This document shows positions 1-9,144 of a stretch of DNA of 64,000 nt, piece after piece. Numbering within the stretch: position 1 is the stretch's first letter; every line of letters begins with the position of its first letter. The position numbers were made by a program, and so were the translations under genes. This stretch comes from Kineococcus aurantiacus (lineage in GTDB: Bacteria > Actinomycetota > Actinomycetes > Actinomycetales > Kineococcaceae): the NCBI RefSeq assembly GCF_013409345.1, contig NZ_JACCBB010000001.1:682001-746000 (forward strand). The letters are read 5' to 3'. Below the pieces are notes generated by a model. It had not been told where the DNA came from and ran no database searches. It saw nothing but the letters and a program-made list of their open reading frames with translations.

Positions 1-572
1 CCGCCGGCCTGGGCTACGAGGAGCAGGGCGTCACGATGGACCGCGGGTTCGTCCTGACGAACGAGCGCCTGCAGACCAGCGTCCCCGGCGTCTACGCCGT
101 CGGCGACATCGTCCCGGGCCTGCAGCTGGCCCACCGCGGCTTCGCGCAGGGCATCTTCGTCGCCGAGGAGATCGCCGGGCTGGACCCCCAGCCGGTCGAC
201 GAGCTCGGCATCCCGAAGGTCACCTACTGCGAACCCGAGATCGCCTCCGTGGGGGTGACCGAGGCCAAGGCCCGCGAGAAGTTCGGCGACGTCGACGTCC
301 TGGAGTACAACCTCGGCGGCAACGGCAAGAGCCAGATCCTGGGCACGACCGGTTTCGTGAAGCTGGTGCGGCAGAAGGACGGTCCCGTGGTGGGCATCCA
401 CATGATCGGCTCGCGCATCAGCGAGCAGGTCGGTGAGGCGCAGCTCATCGTGAACTGGGAGGCCTACCCCGAGGACGTCGCCGCCCTCGTCCACACGCAC
501 CCGACGCAGAACGAGGCCGTCGGCGAGGCGTTCCTGGCGCTGGCCGGCAAGCCGCTGCACTCGCACTCCTAG
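1..572 (+). CDS. lpdA: Dihydrolipoyl dehydrogenase (E3), C-terminal part, cut by window start
   Basis: The reading frame is open from the first base and ends at TAG 570-572, so only about the last 190 residues are present. The visible part carries the second FAD-binding segment (VYAVGDIVPG, then the LAHRGFAQG helix) and the dimerisation domain. That domain ends in the HTHPTQNE signature, which supplies the catalytic His-Glu pair of the E3 partner subunit. The redox disulfide lies upstream of the window. E3 reoxidises dihydrolipoyl groups on E2 with NAD+ in the cytosolic pyruvate and 2-oxoglutarate dehydrogenase complexes. The next gene encodes an E2, which supports the assignment. Other flavin disulfide reductases are unlikely given the clean HPTxxE motif. 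Confidence 0.95.
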   Translation, partial: AGLGYEEQGVTMDRGFVLTNERLQTSVPGVYAVGDIVPGLQLAHRGFAQGIFVAEEIAGLDPQPVDELGIPKVTYCEPEIASVGVTEAKAREKFGDVDVLEYNLGGNGKSQILGTTGFVKLVRQKDGPVVGIHMIGSRISEQVGEAQLIVNWEAYPEDVAALVHTHPTQNEAVGEAFLALAGKPLHSHS

Positions 573-594
573 CCGACCCGAACACCCCCGACCA

Positions 595-613
595 CGGCGT
601 CTCCGAGACGCCG
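595..613 (+). other. Short perfect hairpin between lpdA and sucB
   Basis: CGGCGTCT pairs perfectly with AGACGCCG around a 3-nt loop in the 69-nt gap between the lpdA stop and the sucB start. No U-rich tail follows. It may act as an attenuator or RNA-processing site that sets the E3:E2 ratio, or as a weak terminator. Its function is inferred only. Confidence 0.4.
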
Positions 614-641
614 GAGACCGCCCGTGAGGAGAACCGAACAG

Positions 642-2486
642 ATGTCGAACTCGGTGCAGATGCCCGCTCTCGGCGAGAGCGTGACCGAGGGCACCGTCAC
701 CCGGTGGCTGAAGCAGGTCGGCGACACCGTCGCCGTGGACGAGCCCCTGCTGGAGGTGTCCACCGACAAGGTCGACACCGAGATCCCCTCCCCGGTCGCC
801 GGCGTGCTCCTGGAGATCCTCGTGCCCGAGGACGAGACCGCCGAGGTGGGGGCCGAGCTGGCCCGCGTGGGGGACGCCTCCGAGCAGGGCGGCGCCGCCG
901 AGGCGCCGGCCCCCCAGCAGGAGTCCGCGCCCACCCCGCCGAGCACCCAGGACGCGCAGGCCGCCCCCGAGTCGGCGCAGGAGCCGGACCCGGAGCAGCC
1001 GCCCGCCGCGGCCGCGGCCCCCAGCACGGGGGGTTCGGGCTCCGGTCAGGCCGTCCAGATGCCGGCGCTGGGCGAGTCCGTCACCGAGGGCACCGTCACG
1101 CGCTGGCTCAAGGCCGTCGGGGACACCGTCGAGGTCGACGAACCGCTGCTGGAGGTGTCCACCGACAAGGTCGACACCGAGATCCCCTCCCCCGTGGCCG
1201 GGACGCTGCTGGAGATCCTCGTCGGCGAGGACGAGACCGCCGAGGTGGGGGCCGACCTGGCCCGCATCGGCGACGCCTCCCAGGCCTCCAGCCCGGCCCC
1301 GAGCTCGCCCGCGCCGCAGCAGGAACCGGCTGCGCAGGAGAGCGCACCGCAGGAGGAGTCCCTCGCGGACGAGGTCGCGGAGCGGGAGGAGGCGCGCTCG
1401 CAGGCCGAGGCCGCGACCCAGCCGTCGGCCGCCCCGGCCGCCGAGCCCGCCTCGGCCCCGGCGCAGAGCGCCCCGCCGGCCCAGCCGGCCGCCCCGGCGC
1501 AGCCGGCACCCGCCGCCCCCGCCCAGCCCGAGGCCACCGGGGGGAGCACGTACGTGACCCCGCTGGTCCGCAAGCTCGCCAAGGACCTCGGGGTTGACCT
1601 GTCCTCCGTCACGGGCACCGGCGTCGGCGGGCGCGTCCGCAAGCAGGACGTGCAGGAGGCCGCCGACAAGGCCAAGGCCGCCGCGGCCGCGGCCGCCGCA
1701 CCGGCTCCCGCCCCCGCCGCCCCCTCGGCGCCGGCTCCCGCGGCCGCCCCCGCGGTGGAGGTCTCGCCCAAGCGCGGCACGACCGAGAAGATGTCGCGCC
1801 TGCGCAAGGTCATCGCCCAGCGGATGAAGGAGTCGCTGCAGAACTCCGCGCAGCTGACCACCGTCATCGAGGTCGACGTGACCCGGATCGCCCGGCTGCG
1901 GGCCCGCGCCAAGGACTCCTTCGCGGCGACCGAGGGCGCGAAGCTGACGTTCCTGCCGTTCTTCGTCAAGGCCACGGTCGAGGCGCTCAAGCAGCACCCC
2001 TCGCTCAACGCCAGCATCGACGGCGAGAACATCGTCTACCACGGCAGCGAGAACATCTCGATGGCCGTGGACACCCCCAAGGGCCTCATCACCCCCGTCA
2101 TCAAGGACGCGGGCGACCTGAACCTCGGTGGGCTGGCGCGCAAGATCGCCGACCTCGCGGCCCGCACCCGCGCCAGCAAGATCACCCCGGACGACCTGTC
2201 CGGCGGCACCTTCACCATCACGAACACCGGCAGCATCGGGGCCCTGTTCGACACCCCGATCCTCAACGCCCCGCAGGTCGCCATCCTCGGCACCGGCGCG
2301 ATCGTCAAGCGGCCCGTCGTCCTCACCGACGCCGAGGGCCAGGAGACCATCGCGATCCGCTCGATGATGTACCTGGCGCTGTCGTACGACCACCAGATCG
2401 TCGACGGTGCCGACGCGGCCCGCTTCCTGCAGACCGTCAAGAAGCGCATCGAAGCCGGTGCGTTCGAGGGTGACCTCGGGCTCTGA
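642..2486 (+). CDS. sucB: 2-oxoacid dehydrogenase E2, dihydrolipoamide acyltransferase with two lipoyl domains
   Basis: The 614-residue protein has two lipoyl domains with the STDKVDTE lipoylation site at Lys43 and Lys176. They are joined by Ala/Pro-rich linkers to an E3/E1-binding domain from about residue 302 ([14 protein letters not shown]) and a C-terminal catalytic acyltransferase domain. The active-site motif reads DHQIVDG near residue 584, a variant of DHRxVDG. ATG 642 is preferred over GTG 624 because GAGGAG at 626-631 is correctly spaced for it. In mycobacteria the corresponding gene (dlaT/sucB) also precedes the TIGR01777 gene and lipB-lipA. It serves pyruvate and/or 2-oxoglutarate dehydrogenase; the sequence alone does not decide which substrate. 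Confidence 0.93.
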   Translation: MSNSVQMPALGESVTEGTVTRWLKQVGDTVAVDEPLLEVSTDKVDTEIPSPVAGVLLEILVPEDETAEVGAELARVGDASEQGGAAEAPAPQQESAPTPPSTQDAQAAPESAQEPDPEQPPAAAAAPSTGGSGSGQAVQMPALGESVTEGTVTRWLKAVGDTVEVDEPLLEVSTDKVDTEIPSPVAGTLLEILVGEDETAEVGADLARIGDASQASSPAPSSPAPQQEPAAQESAPQEESLADEVAEREEARSQAEAATQPSAAPAAEPASAPAQSAPPAQPAAPAQPAPAAPAQPEATGGSTYVTPLVRKLAKDLGVDLSSVTGTGVGGRVRKQDVQEAADKAKAAAAAAAAPAPAPAAPSAPAPAAAPAVEVSPKRGTTEKMSRLRKVIAQRMKESLQNSAQLTTVIEVDVTRIARLRARAKDSFAATEGAKLTFLPFFVKATVEALKQHPSLNASIDGENIVYHGSENISMAVDTPKGLITPVIKDAGDLNLGGLARKIADLAARTRASKITPDDLSGGTFTITNTGSIGALFDTPILNAPQVAILGTGAIVKRPVVLTDAEGQETIAIRSMMYLALSYDHQIVDGADAARFLQTVKKRIEAGAFEGDLGL

Positions 2487-2500
2487 ACCACCCACCGGGC

Positions 2501-2530
2501 AGCCCCGTCCCCCCGCGCGGGGACGGGGCT
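2501..2530 (+). terminator. Rho-independent-like terminator after sucB
   Basis: A perfect 12-bp stem, AGCCCCGTCCCC with GGGGACGGGGCT, surrounds a 6-nt loop just after the sucB stop. No T-run follows, which is common in high-GC actinobacteria. Confidence 0.7.
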
Positions 2531-2563
2531 GTCCCGTTCTCCCCCACCTGATGAGGAGTTCTC

Positions 2564-3454
2564 GTGCGCATCGTCGTCAGCGGCGCCAGCGGTCTCGTCG
2601 GCCGCCACCTGGTGGCCCACCTGCGGAACTCGGGGCACGAGGTGCTCACCCTCGTCCGCCGTCCCGAGCGCGAACCCCACGAGGTCTCCTGGGACCCCGC
2701 GGCCGGCCGGCTCGACCCGCGGCGGCTGGGCCGCGTGGACGCCGCCGTGAACCTCTCCGGCGCCGGGGTCGGCGACAAGCGCTGGACCGCCGCCTACAAG
2801 GAGACGGTCCTGCGTTCGCGCACCGAGACGACCGGGACCCTCGTGCGGGCCCTGCTCGACCTCGACGAGCGCCCGCAGGTCCTCGTCAACGCCTCCGCCA
2901 TCGGCGCCTACGGCGACGGCGGTTCGGCCGTGCTGACCGAGGACTCCCCCCGCGGCGACGACTTCCTGGCCCACGTCGTGCGGGAGTGGGAGGAGGCCAC
3001 CGGCCCCGCCGCGGCGGCGGGCGTGCGCGTGGCGCTGGCCCGGACGGGACTGCTGGCCAACCCCGTCGGCGGCGCCTTCGGGCAGCTGCTGACGGTGCTG
3101 CGCCTCGGCGTGGGCGGTCCGCTGGGCAGCGGGCGGCAGTGGTGGAGCCCGATCTCCATGCCGGACGAGCTGGCCGCGCTGGAGTTCCTGCTCACCCACG
3201 ACGTGGCGGGCCCGGTGAACCTGGTGTGCCCCGAGCCGGCGACGAACCAGGCGGTCACCTCGGCCCTGGCCGCGGCGCTGCACCGCCCGGCGCTGCTGCC
3301 CGTGCCCGCCGCCGCGCTGCGCCTGGCCCTCGGGGAGTTCGGCGAGCAGCCGCTGGCCAGCCAGCGGGTGGTGCCGCAGGTGCTGCTGGCGGCCGGTTTC
3401 CGGTTCCAGCACCCCGACGTCGCGGCCATCGCCGGCTGGCTCGCGCGCGCCTGA
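2564..3454 (+). CDS. TIGR01777 family NAD(P)-dependent epimerase-like protein
   Basis: The 296-residue protein begins with a Rossmann dinucleotide-binding motif (VVSGASGLVGRHL) typical of extended SDR enzymes. It keeps family positions such as NLSGAGVGDKRW and NASAIGAYGDGG. The C-terminal DUF1731-like end contains the conserved segment SQRVVPQVLLAAGF. The substrate is unknown across the family (SDR39U1/YfcH/SulA-like). GTG 2564 is preceded by GAGGAG at 2553-2558. The gene sits in the conserved actinobacterial slot between the E2 gene and lipB-lipA, though here that slot is interrupted by several extra genes. Confidence 0.85.
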   Translation: MRIVVSGASGLVGRHLVAHLRNSGHEVLTLVRRPEREPHEVSWDPAAGRLDPRRLGRVDAAVNLSGAGVGDKRWTAAYKETVLRSRTETTGTLVRALLDLDERPQVLVNASAIGAYGDGGSAVLTEDSPRGDDFLAHVVREWEEATGPAAAAGVRVALARTGLLANPVGGAFGQLLTVLRLGVGGPLGSGRQWWSPISMPDELAALEFLLTHDVAGPVNLVCPEPATNQAVTSALAAALHRPALLPVPAAALRLALGEFGEQPLASQRVVPQVLLAAGFRFQHPDVAAIAGWLARA

Positions 3455-3475
3455 CACCCCGGTCCGGCGGGGCGC

Positions 3476-5227
3476 TCAGCCGACCGCGCTGACCCGCCAC
3501 TGGCCGCCGACCCGCTCCAGCGTCAACCGCGAGGCCCGGGGTTCACCGGTGGGCACCGTGCGCCGGGCCCCGGCCGCCGAGACGACGACGTGCTCGGCGG
3601 TGGTGACGTCGGCGTCCAGGACCCAGCGGTCGCCGTCGCGCTCGACCTGCCGGACGGCGGTCACGTCGAACCCCAGCGCCTCGAAGCGGGAACCACCGGC
3701 CGCCAGTTCGGCCAGCAGGGCCTCGTCGGCCGTCCGGGCCGGCGAGCCCGGGGAGTCCACGAGGTCGAGGGCCTGCGCGGACCCCGCCGTCAGCGCCCGG
3801 GCCCGTCGGTCGGCGAGCTCGGCGACCACGGCGACGGCGTCCTCCCCGCGCAGCACGTCGGCGCCGTCGGCGGGCACCGCGGGCAGGGCCCCGTCGGCGC
3901 TCGCGGGGCCGGTGGGTCGCGCGGGCGCGACGGACGGCGCGGCCGGCTCCCCCGCGACCGGCGCGGCGACCGGCGCGGCGGCCGGCGCGGCGGCGGGCGC
4001 GGGCAGGGGTGCGGCCAGGGACGCGGGCGCCGGCGTCGTGGACCGCCAGAGCACGACCAGCGCGACCGCCGCCACGGGCAGCGCCCCGGCCACCAGGAGC
4101 CCGGGCCGGACCCGGCGCCGGGTGGCGCGGGACGGGGTGCGCCGCGGGGTGGGCCGGGACGGGGTGCGCCGGGACGGGGTGGACCCGGAGGAGGGGGCCG
4201 GCCGGGCGCTCGCCGGAGGTTCGGCGACCACGGGTGAGCCCGAACCCATCCGCCGGGTCGCGGCCGGCGGCGGTGGCACCCGGGCCGGGGCCCCGGCCGC
4301 GGCCGCTCCCGCCGCGAGGCCGCGCACGGGGCGCGGCCGCGCGGCGGCGGCGACCGCGGTGGCGAGCTCGCCCGGTGTCGGGCGCCGGGACGGCTTGCGG
4401 TGCAGTCCTTCCCGCACGGCGGCGAGGACGGCGGCGGCGTTGCCCGGCGGCAGGTCGCCCAGCGCGCGCCGGTGGGCGAGGCGGTGACCGACCGCCCCCG
4501 CGGGCGCGGGGGGCGCCCCCGTCAGGGCGCACCAGGCCAGCGCGGCCAGGCCGTAGACGTCGGAGGCCGCTCCCACGCCCTCACCGGCCACTGCGGCGGG
4601 GTCGGCGAAGCCGGGGGTGCCCAGGACGCTGCCGTGCCGGCGGCCCAGGGCGCGCGAGACGCCGAGGTCGGCGAGCAGGGGCTCCCCGGCGGCGTCGAGC
4701 AGCACGTTGCCCGGGGACAGGTCGCCGTGCACGACACCGGCGGCGTGCAGGTCCTCCAGGGCCGGCCCCAGGACGCCCAGCACCCCGGACACCTCCCCCG
4801 CCGACAGGCGCCGCCGCTGGGCGAGCACCGCGGACAGCGAACCGCCCGCGGCCAGGTCCAGGACGAGCACGGGGCGGCCGTCGGCCGTGGTGGAGATGTC
4901 GTGGACGGCGACGACCCGCGGGTGCCGGACGCGGCGCAGGGTGGACAGCTCCGCGAGCAGGTCGGCGTCGGCGCCGGGGGCCAGGACCTTCAGCGCCCGC
5001 TGCACGCCGTCCACACCGGTCGCCGACCAGACGACGCTGGACCCGCCCGCCCCCAGCAGGGCGTCGACGTCGTACCCGTCGACGAGCGGCGGCCGCCGGC
5101 GCGGGTCGTCGCCCAGGGCCGCCAGCGCGGCCCGGCGCCACTGCCGGGCCGGGCCCGCCGGGCCGGTCGGGGCGTCGGTGTCCGGGCGCGTGTCCCGGGG
5201 GACGGCGTGCGGGTCGGGGAGGGTCAC
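3476..5227 (-). CDS. Membrane-anchored serine/threonine protein kinase-like protein with divergent active site
   Basis: The 583-residue protein carries a kinase domain at about residues 50-290. It has a glycine loop GAGGSS (59-64), the ATP-binding lysine in RALKV (Lys80), a catalytic loop HGDLSPGN (167-174) in place of HRDLKPxN, and DLG (187-189) in place of DFG. A Pro/Arg/Thr-rich linker with PSRRTPSR-type repeats leads to one membrane segment at about 377-394, followed by an extracytoplasmic domain of about 180 residues. The catalytic Asp and Asn remain, so weak activity is possible, but the Arg and Lys changes make a pseudokinase plausible. GTG 5227 is chosen because CACCCT lies exactly 6 nt before it and no Shine-Dalgarno sequence is seen. 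The signal sensed is unknown. Confidence 0.8.
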   Translation of the reverse strand: MTLPDPHAVPRDTRPDTDAPTGPAGPARQWRRAALAALGDDPRRRPPLVDGYDVDALLGAGGSSVVWSATGVDGVQRALKVLAPGADADLLAELSTLRRVRHPRVVAVHDISTTADGRPVLVLDLAAGGSLSAVLAQRRRLSAGEVSGVLGVLGPALEDLHAAGVVHGDLSPGNVLLDAAGEPLLADLGVSRALGRRHGSVLGTPGFADPAAVAGEGVGAASDVYGLAALAWCALTGAPPAPAGAVGHRLAHRRALGDLPPGNAAAVLAAVREGLHRKPSRRPTPGELATAVAAAARPRPVRGLAAGAAAAGAPARVPPPPAATRRMGSGSPVVAEPPASARPAPSSGSTPSRRTPSRPTPRRTPSRATRRRVRPGLLVAGALPVAAVALVVLWRSTTPAPASLAAPLPAPAAAPAAAPVAAPVAGEPAAPSVAPARPTGPASADGALPAVPADGADVLRGEDAVAVVAELADRRARALTAGSAQALDLVDSPGSPARTADEALLAELAAGGSRFEALGFDVTAVRQVERDGDRWVLDADVTTAEHVVVSAAGARRTVPTGEPRASRLTLERVGGQWRVSAVG

Positions 5228-5282
5228 CAGGACAGGGTGGCGCACGGGCGGGGACTGCCGCGCTCGTTGTCCACAGGGTCGA

Positions 5283-5288
5283 TACGCT
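5283..5288 (+). promoter_or_regulatory. -10 box of a leaderless promoter for the FAD oxidoreductase
   Basis: TACGCT ends 6 nt before GTG 5295 and there is no Shine-Dalgarno sequence, so transcription should begin at or next to the start codon. A -35 element is not obvious. Confidence 0.55.
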
Positions 5289-5294
5289 CGGGGG

Positions 5295-6620
5295 GTGACC
5301 GTCAGCTCCACTCTCGAGAACCACCCGCCCGCCACGCTGCGCTCGTCGGCCGAGGTGGTCGTCATCGGCGCCGGGCTCGCCGGCCTCGCCTGCGCCAAGC
5401 ACCTCGCCGCCGCGGGCGTCGACGTGCTGGTCGTGGAGGCCGCGGACGCCGTGGGCGGTCGCGTCCGCTCCGAGACCGTCGGCAGCTTCCGGGTGGACCG
5501 CGGGTTCCAGCTCCTCAACCCCGGCTACCCCGAGGTGGTCAAGGTCCTGGACCTCGACGCGCTGGACCTGCAGCCCTTCGACGCGGGGGTGGCCGTGCAC
5601 CGCGGGGGCCGGGTCAGCACGCTGCGCGACCCGCGGCGCCACCCCGCGTCGGTGCTGGACGTGCTGCGCTTCCCGCTGGGCAACGCCCGGGAGAAGGCCG
5701 CCGCGGCGCGGTGGCTGCTGCGCGTGACGTCGGCGGGTGACCTCAAGGAGCCGGACACGGGCTGGTCGGAGGGCCTGGACGCGGCGGAGGTGCACGGCGA
5801 GCTGCGCTGGTCGGTCCTGGAACCGTTCCTCGCCGGTGTGCTGGGCGAGGTGGACGGGACGACGTCCCGGCGGTTCGTGGACCTGCTCGTCCGCAGCTTC
5901 CTGCGCGGGACCCCGGCGGTGCCGGCGCGGGGCATGCAGGCCGTCCCCGACCAGCTCGCGGCGTCCCTGCCCGCCGGCAGCGTCGTGACGGGCGTCTCGG
6001 TCCGGCACATCGGGCACGCCCCGCGCTCGCTCGCGGTGGAGACCACCCAGGGCGGGGTGAACTGCGAGGCGATCGTCGTGGCGACCGACGCCCACGCGGC
6101 CGGTCACCTCGTCCCGGGCCTGGACGTGCCGGCGAGCCACGCGATCTCGACGTTCTGGTTCGGGGCCGCGTCCTCGCCGGCGCCGGAGTCGCGGGCCCGG
6201 CTGCTGCACCTGGACGGGGACCGCACCGGACCCATCGTGAACACCTCGGTGCTGTCGGCGGTCGCGCCGGGGTACGTGCTGGCGGGTTCGGACCACCGCG
6301 CCCTGGTGAGCGCGCAGGTGCTGGGCGCCGACACCGGCGCGGAGGTCGAGGCCCGCGTGCGGGAGCAGCTGGGGCGGGTGTACGGCGTCGACGCCGCGGG
6401 GTGGACGCGCGTGGCGGCGCACTCGCTGCCGCACGCGCTGCCCGTGGTCGCTCCGCCGTTCGAGGGTCCCCGGCCCGTCGACGTCGGCGACGGGGTGTTC
6501 GTCGCGGGTGACCACCGCGAGAACGCCTCGCTGCAGGGGGCCCTGGTCTCGGGCCGTCGCGCCGCCGACGCGGTGCTGGTGAAGGCGTTCGGGCGCAACG
6601 GGTTCAAGCGTGCCCGCTGA
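5295..6620 (+). CDS. FAD-dependent oxidoreductase of the amine oxidase/phytoene desaturase type
   Basis: The 441-residue protein has an N-terminal FAD-binding motif at about residues 20-50 (VVVIGAGLAGLACAKHL, with the acidic ribose-binding end VVEAADAVGGRVRSE). The matching C-terminal FAD motif reads GVFVAGDHRENASLQGAL. The arrangement is that of the flavin amine oxidase and carotenoid desaturase superfamily; the substrate cannot be named. GTG 5295 fits the leaderless promoter, and longer upstream frame extensions lack starts with support. Its end overlaps the next gene by 11 nt, suggesting an operon with the peptidase E-like protein. Confidence 0.8.
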   Translation: MTVSSTLENHPPATLRSSAEVVVIGAGLAGLACAKHLAAAGVDVLVVEAADAVGGRVRSETVGSFRVDRGFQLLNPGYPEVVKVLDLDALDLQPFDAGVAVHRGGRVSTLRDPRRHPASVLDVLRFPLGNAREKAAAARWLLRVTSAGDLKEPDTGWSEGLDAAEVHGELRWSVLEPFLAGVLGEVDGTTSRRFVDLLVRSFLRGTPAVPARGMQAVPDQLAASLPAGSVVTGVSVRHIGHAPRSLAVETTQGGVNCEAIVVATDAHAAGHLVPGLDVPASHAISTFWFGAASSPAPESRARLLHLDGDRTGPIVNTSVLSAVAPGYVLAGSDHRALVSAQVLGADTGAEVEARVREQLGRVYGVDAAGWTRVAAHSLPHALPVVAPPFEGPRPVDVGDGVFVAGDHRENASLQGALVSGRRAADAVLVKAFGRNGFKRAR

Positions 6621-7344
6621 GGTCCCCACGATCGTCGCGACGTCGGGGGGCTGGACCCGCCGGGAACTGGGCGGCATCGACTGGGCCGGGACGGCGCACC
6701 TGGCCGTGGAGCTGGCGCGGGTCCCCCGCGACCGGGCCCCGCGGGTGACCTACCTGGGCACGGCGGGCGGGGACCAGCGGTCGTGGGCCGGCGAGGTGCA
6801 CGCGGCCGGTGAGCGCGCCGGGTTCCGCACGACCGTGCTGGACCTGTTCCCGATGCCCAGCGTCCCGGACGTGGCCGCGCAGGTCCTGGGTTCGGACGTC
6901 GTGTGGGTCGGCGGGGGTTCGGTCGCGAACCTGCTCGCCGTGTGGCGGGTGCACGGCCTGGACGGCGTCTTCGCCCGGGCCTGGGAGGCCGGGGTCGTCC
7001 TGGGCGGGGTGAGCGCGGGGTCGATCTGCTGGTTCACCGGCGGCACCACCGACTCCTTCGGGCCCGAGCTGCGCCCGGTGACCGACGGCCTGGGCCTGCT
7101 GCCCTACGGCAACGGCGTCCACTACGACTCCGAGGCCCGGCGCCGGCCGCTGGTGCACGAGCTGGTGGCCTCCGGGGTCCTGGGCGAGACGCACTGCAGC
7201 GACGACGGCGTGGGCCTGGTCTACCAGGGCACCGAGCTCGTCGAGGCCGTCGCGGAGGTCCCCGGCAAGGGGGCCTACGTCGTGCGCCGGGAGGGGCCGG
7301 GCGTCGTGGAGACGCGCGTGGAACCCCGCCTCCTGCGTCCCTGA
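6610..7344 (+). CDS. Peptidase S51 (dipeptidase E-like) family protein
   Basis: The 244-residue protein has the S51 fold signature. The serine nucleophile lies in [10 protein letters not shown] (Ser135), with preceding [17 protein letters not shown] and later [16 protein letters not shown]. Family members are cytosolic enzymes that release N-terminal Asp from dipeptides or hydrolyse cyanophycin dipeptides; the precise substrate here is not shown. GTG 6610 overlaps the end of the upstream FAD oxidoreductase by 11 nt, so the two genes are probably translationally coupled. Confidence 0.85.
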   Translation: MPAEVPTIVATSGGWTRRELGGIDWAGTAHLAVELARVPRDRAPRVTYLGTAGGDQRSWAGEVHAAGERAGFRTTVLDLFPMPSVPDVAAQVLGSDVVWVGGGSVANLLAVWRVHGLDGVFARAWEAGVVLGGVSAGSICWFTGGTTDSFGPELRPVTDGLGLLPYGNGVHYDSEARRRPLVHELVASGVLGETHCSDDGVGLVYQGTELVEAVAEVPGKGAYVVRREGPGVVETRVEPRLLRP

Positions 7345-7400
7345 GGGCGCTCCGGACGGCGCGGGCACCGCGGGCGGCACCACCGGACCGGGCGCCGACG

Positions 7401-7406
7401 TACCCT
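7401..7406 (+). promoter_or_regulatory. -10 box of a leaderless promoter for lipB
   Basis: TACCCT is separated by exactly 6 nt from GTG 7413, with no Shine-Dalgarno sequence between. The geometry is the same as for several other leading genes in the window. Confidence 0.55.
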
Positions 7407-7412
7407 GCCGTC

Positions 7413-8147
7413 GTGACGGTGCCCCCCTGCGACCTGCCCGGCGGACCGCGCGGGGGCCTCGTCGTCGAACGCGTGCGGCTCGGCGAGGGGACGGTCGACT
7501 ACCGCGAGGCGTGGGAGCTGCAGCGCACCCGGCACGCGCAGGTCGTCGCGGGTGAGGTCCCCGACACGGTCCTGCTGCTGGAGCACTCCCCCGTCTACAC
7601 GGCCGGCCGGCGCACGAACTCCTGGGAGCGCCCCGACGACGGCACGCCCGTCGTGGACGTCGACCGGGGCGGGCGGATCACCTGGCACGGGCCGGGTCAG
7701 CTGGTGGGGTACCCGATCGTGCGGCTGCGGGGGGCGCTGGACGTCGTCGGGTACGTGCGGCGGCTGGAGGAGCTGCTCATCGCCGTCGCCGCGGGGTTCG
7801 GGGTGCGGGGGTACCGCGTCGAGGACCGCACGGGCGTGTGGACGGCCGACGAGCCGCTGGCACCGGGGTGGCGGGCGGAGAACAAGCTCGCCGCGATCGG
7901 GGTCCGGGTCTCCCGCGGGGTGACGATGCACGGTTTCGCCCTGAACTGCGACACCGACCTGCAGGGGTTCAGCCACATCGTCCCGTGCGGGCTGCCGGAC
8001 GCGGGCGCGACGTCGCTCAGCGCCCGGGCCGGCCGCCGGGTCGGCGTCCTGGAGGCGGCCGCCGCGGTGACGGCCCTGCTGCCGGGGGCGGACCTGCCGG
8101 GGGCGGCTCAGACCGGCAGCAGGCCCCGCACCGACGTCGTGGCGTAG
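7413..8147 (+). CDS. lipB: Octanoyl-[ACP]:protein N-octanoyltransferase
   Basis: LipB moves an octanoyl group from acyl carrier protein to lipoyl domains, the first step of lipoate assembly. The 244-residue protein shows [17 protein letters not shown], the catalytic lysine in ENKLAAIGV (Lys158) and the acyl-thioester cysteine in [11 protein letters not shown] (Cys192). GTG 7413 is chosen from the promoter spacing. The 3' end overlaps the convergent glycosyltransferase gene by 40 nt. LipA follows two genes later, and the E2 lipoyl domains encoded upstream are likely substrates. Confidence 0.93.
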   Translation: MTVPPCDLPGGPRGGLVVERVRLGEGTVDYREAWELQRTRHAQVVAGEVPDTVLLLEHSPVYTAGRRTNSWERPDDGTPVVDVDRGGRITWHGPGQLVGYPIVRLRGALDVVGYVRRLEELLIAVAAGFGVRGYRVEDRTGVWTADEPLAPGWRAENKLAAIGVRVSRGVTMHGFALNCDTDLQGFSHIVPCGLPDAGATSLSARAGRRVGVLEAAAAVTALLPGADLPGAAQTGSRPRTDVVA

Positions 8148-8998
8148 CGGGCGCGCAGCGACGTGCGCTGGGCGCGGGAGGCGTCGGTGCGGTCCAGCAC
8201 CTCCCACATCCTGCGGTAGCGCGAGGCGCGCCAGCGCAGCAGGTTCCCCGGTTCGGTCCCGGGGAAGAACGTGCGGTGGACGGCGGCGTAGTCGCCGGTC
8301 CCGATGCCGTGGCCGGCGGAGGCCTCGTGCAGGCGCACGTGCAGCGACCGGCGCGGGACCTCGACGAACCGGCCGCGCAGCAGGAGCTGGGCGAGCAGGA
8401 CGTGGTCGGAGCAGGGGTAGCTGCCGAGCTGGTCGGTCGCCCACACGGCCTCGGTCCGGACCAGCCCGGACAGGTAGGCCAGGACGGCGATCGAGGACGG
8501 GCCGTTGACCATGTCGATGAGCTGGTGCATGCGGCGGGCGGGGTCGGCGTCCCAGGTGAAGGAGGCCAGTTCGCGGCCGCCGCGCGCGGGGTTGCCCTCG
8601 GCGTCGACGAGGTCCCACGACGGGACGGCCAGGACGGCCCCGGCGTCGGCCTCCAGCGCCGCGACGCAGTCGGCGAGGTTCGTGGGGTCGACGAGGTCGT
8701 CGGCCATGGCCCAGCGGAAGTACCGGCCCCGCGCGAGCTGGAAGGCGCGGTTGAAGTTGCGGGCCAGGCCGATGTTCACCGGGTTGCGCACGGAGCGGAC
8801 GCGCTCGTCGCCGGCGGCGAACTTCTCGACGATCTCCGGCGTCCGGTCGGTGGAGGCGTTGTCGCAGACGACGAGCTCGAAGTCGTCGAGCGTCTGGTCC
8901 AGCAGGGCGGTGAGCGTCTGCTCGAGGTAGGCCTCACCGTTGTGGACGGGCACCCCCACGCTCACCAGCGGCGCGTCCCCGCAGGGTCGGTCGATCAC
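8108..8998 (-). CDS. Family 2 glycosyltransferase
   Basis: The 296-residue protein has a GT-A fold. The N-terminal segment is [18 protein letters not shown], with DNAST near residue 47 and a metal/nucleotide-sugar acidic motif MADDLVD near residue 105. The acceptor is unknown; roles in exopolysaccharide or protein glycosylation are possible. GTG 8998 is selected because a GGGGGGA Shine-Dalgarno-like run lies just upstream; the longer frame back to 9094 is poorly supported. Its C-terminus overlaps the end of lipB tail to tail. Confidence 0.82.
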   Translation of the reverse strand: MIDRPCGDAPLVSVGVPVHNGEAYLEQTLTALLDQTLDDFELVVCDNASTDRTPEIVEKFAAGDERVRSVRNPVNIGLARNFNRAFQLARGRYFRWAMADDLVDPTNLADCVAALEADAGAVLAVPSWDLVDAEGNPARGGRELASFTWDADPARRMHQLIDMVNGPSSIAVLAYLSGLVRTEAVWATDQLGSYPCSDHVLLAQLLLRGRFVEVPRRSLHVRLHEASAGHGIGTGDYAAVHRTFFPGTEPGNLLRWRASRYRRMWEVLDRTDASRAQRTSLRARYATTSVRGLLPV

Positions 8999-9018
8999 GG
9001 GTCCCCCCGGGTGGCCGG

Positions 9019-9037
9019 CGACACCCCGGTGGTGTCG
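9019..9037 (-). terminator. Weak hairpin downstream of the LLM oxidoreductase gene
   Basis: CGACACC and GGTGTCG form a 7-bp stem with a 5-nt loop in the 146-nt gap. It could terminate the minus-strand LLM transcript before the glycosyltransferase gene. No T-run is present and the assignment is tentative. Confidence 0.35.
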
Positions 9038-9144
9038 GCTGACGCGAGGGTGCACGCCGGGACCGGGTGCTTCAACTCTCACCTGGGGGGACACCGCGAC
9101 CTGCGCTGACGCTGCGTCGACCGACTACCCCGGGAGGGCGACGG

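Noticed and set aside
624-641. GTG 624 as the sucB start
   Set aside because: The Shine-Dalgarno GAGGAG at 626-631 would lie inside the coding region. ATG 642 gives the normal [13 protein letters not shown] lipoyl-domain start.
5228-5518. N-terminal extension of the kinase to 5518
   Set aside because: It would overlap the divergent FAD oxidoreductase by more than 220 nt. GTG 5227 has promoter-like spacing and leaves about 50 residues before the kinase domain.
4581-6677. Long minus-strand open frame of about 700 codons
   Set aside because: It is antisense to the FAD oxidoreductase and to the kinase start. Its translation is repetitive Arg/Pro/Gly-rich and matches no domain; stop-free shadow frames are expected at this GC content.
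8999-9094. Extended N-terminus of the glycosyltransferase
   Set aside because: The added residues are unlike GT2 N-termini and a purine-rich ribosome-binding site directly precedes GTG 8998.
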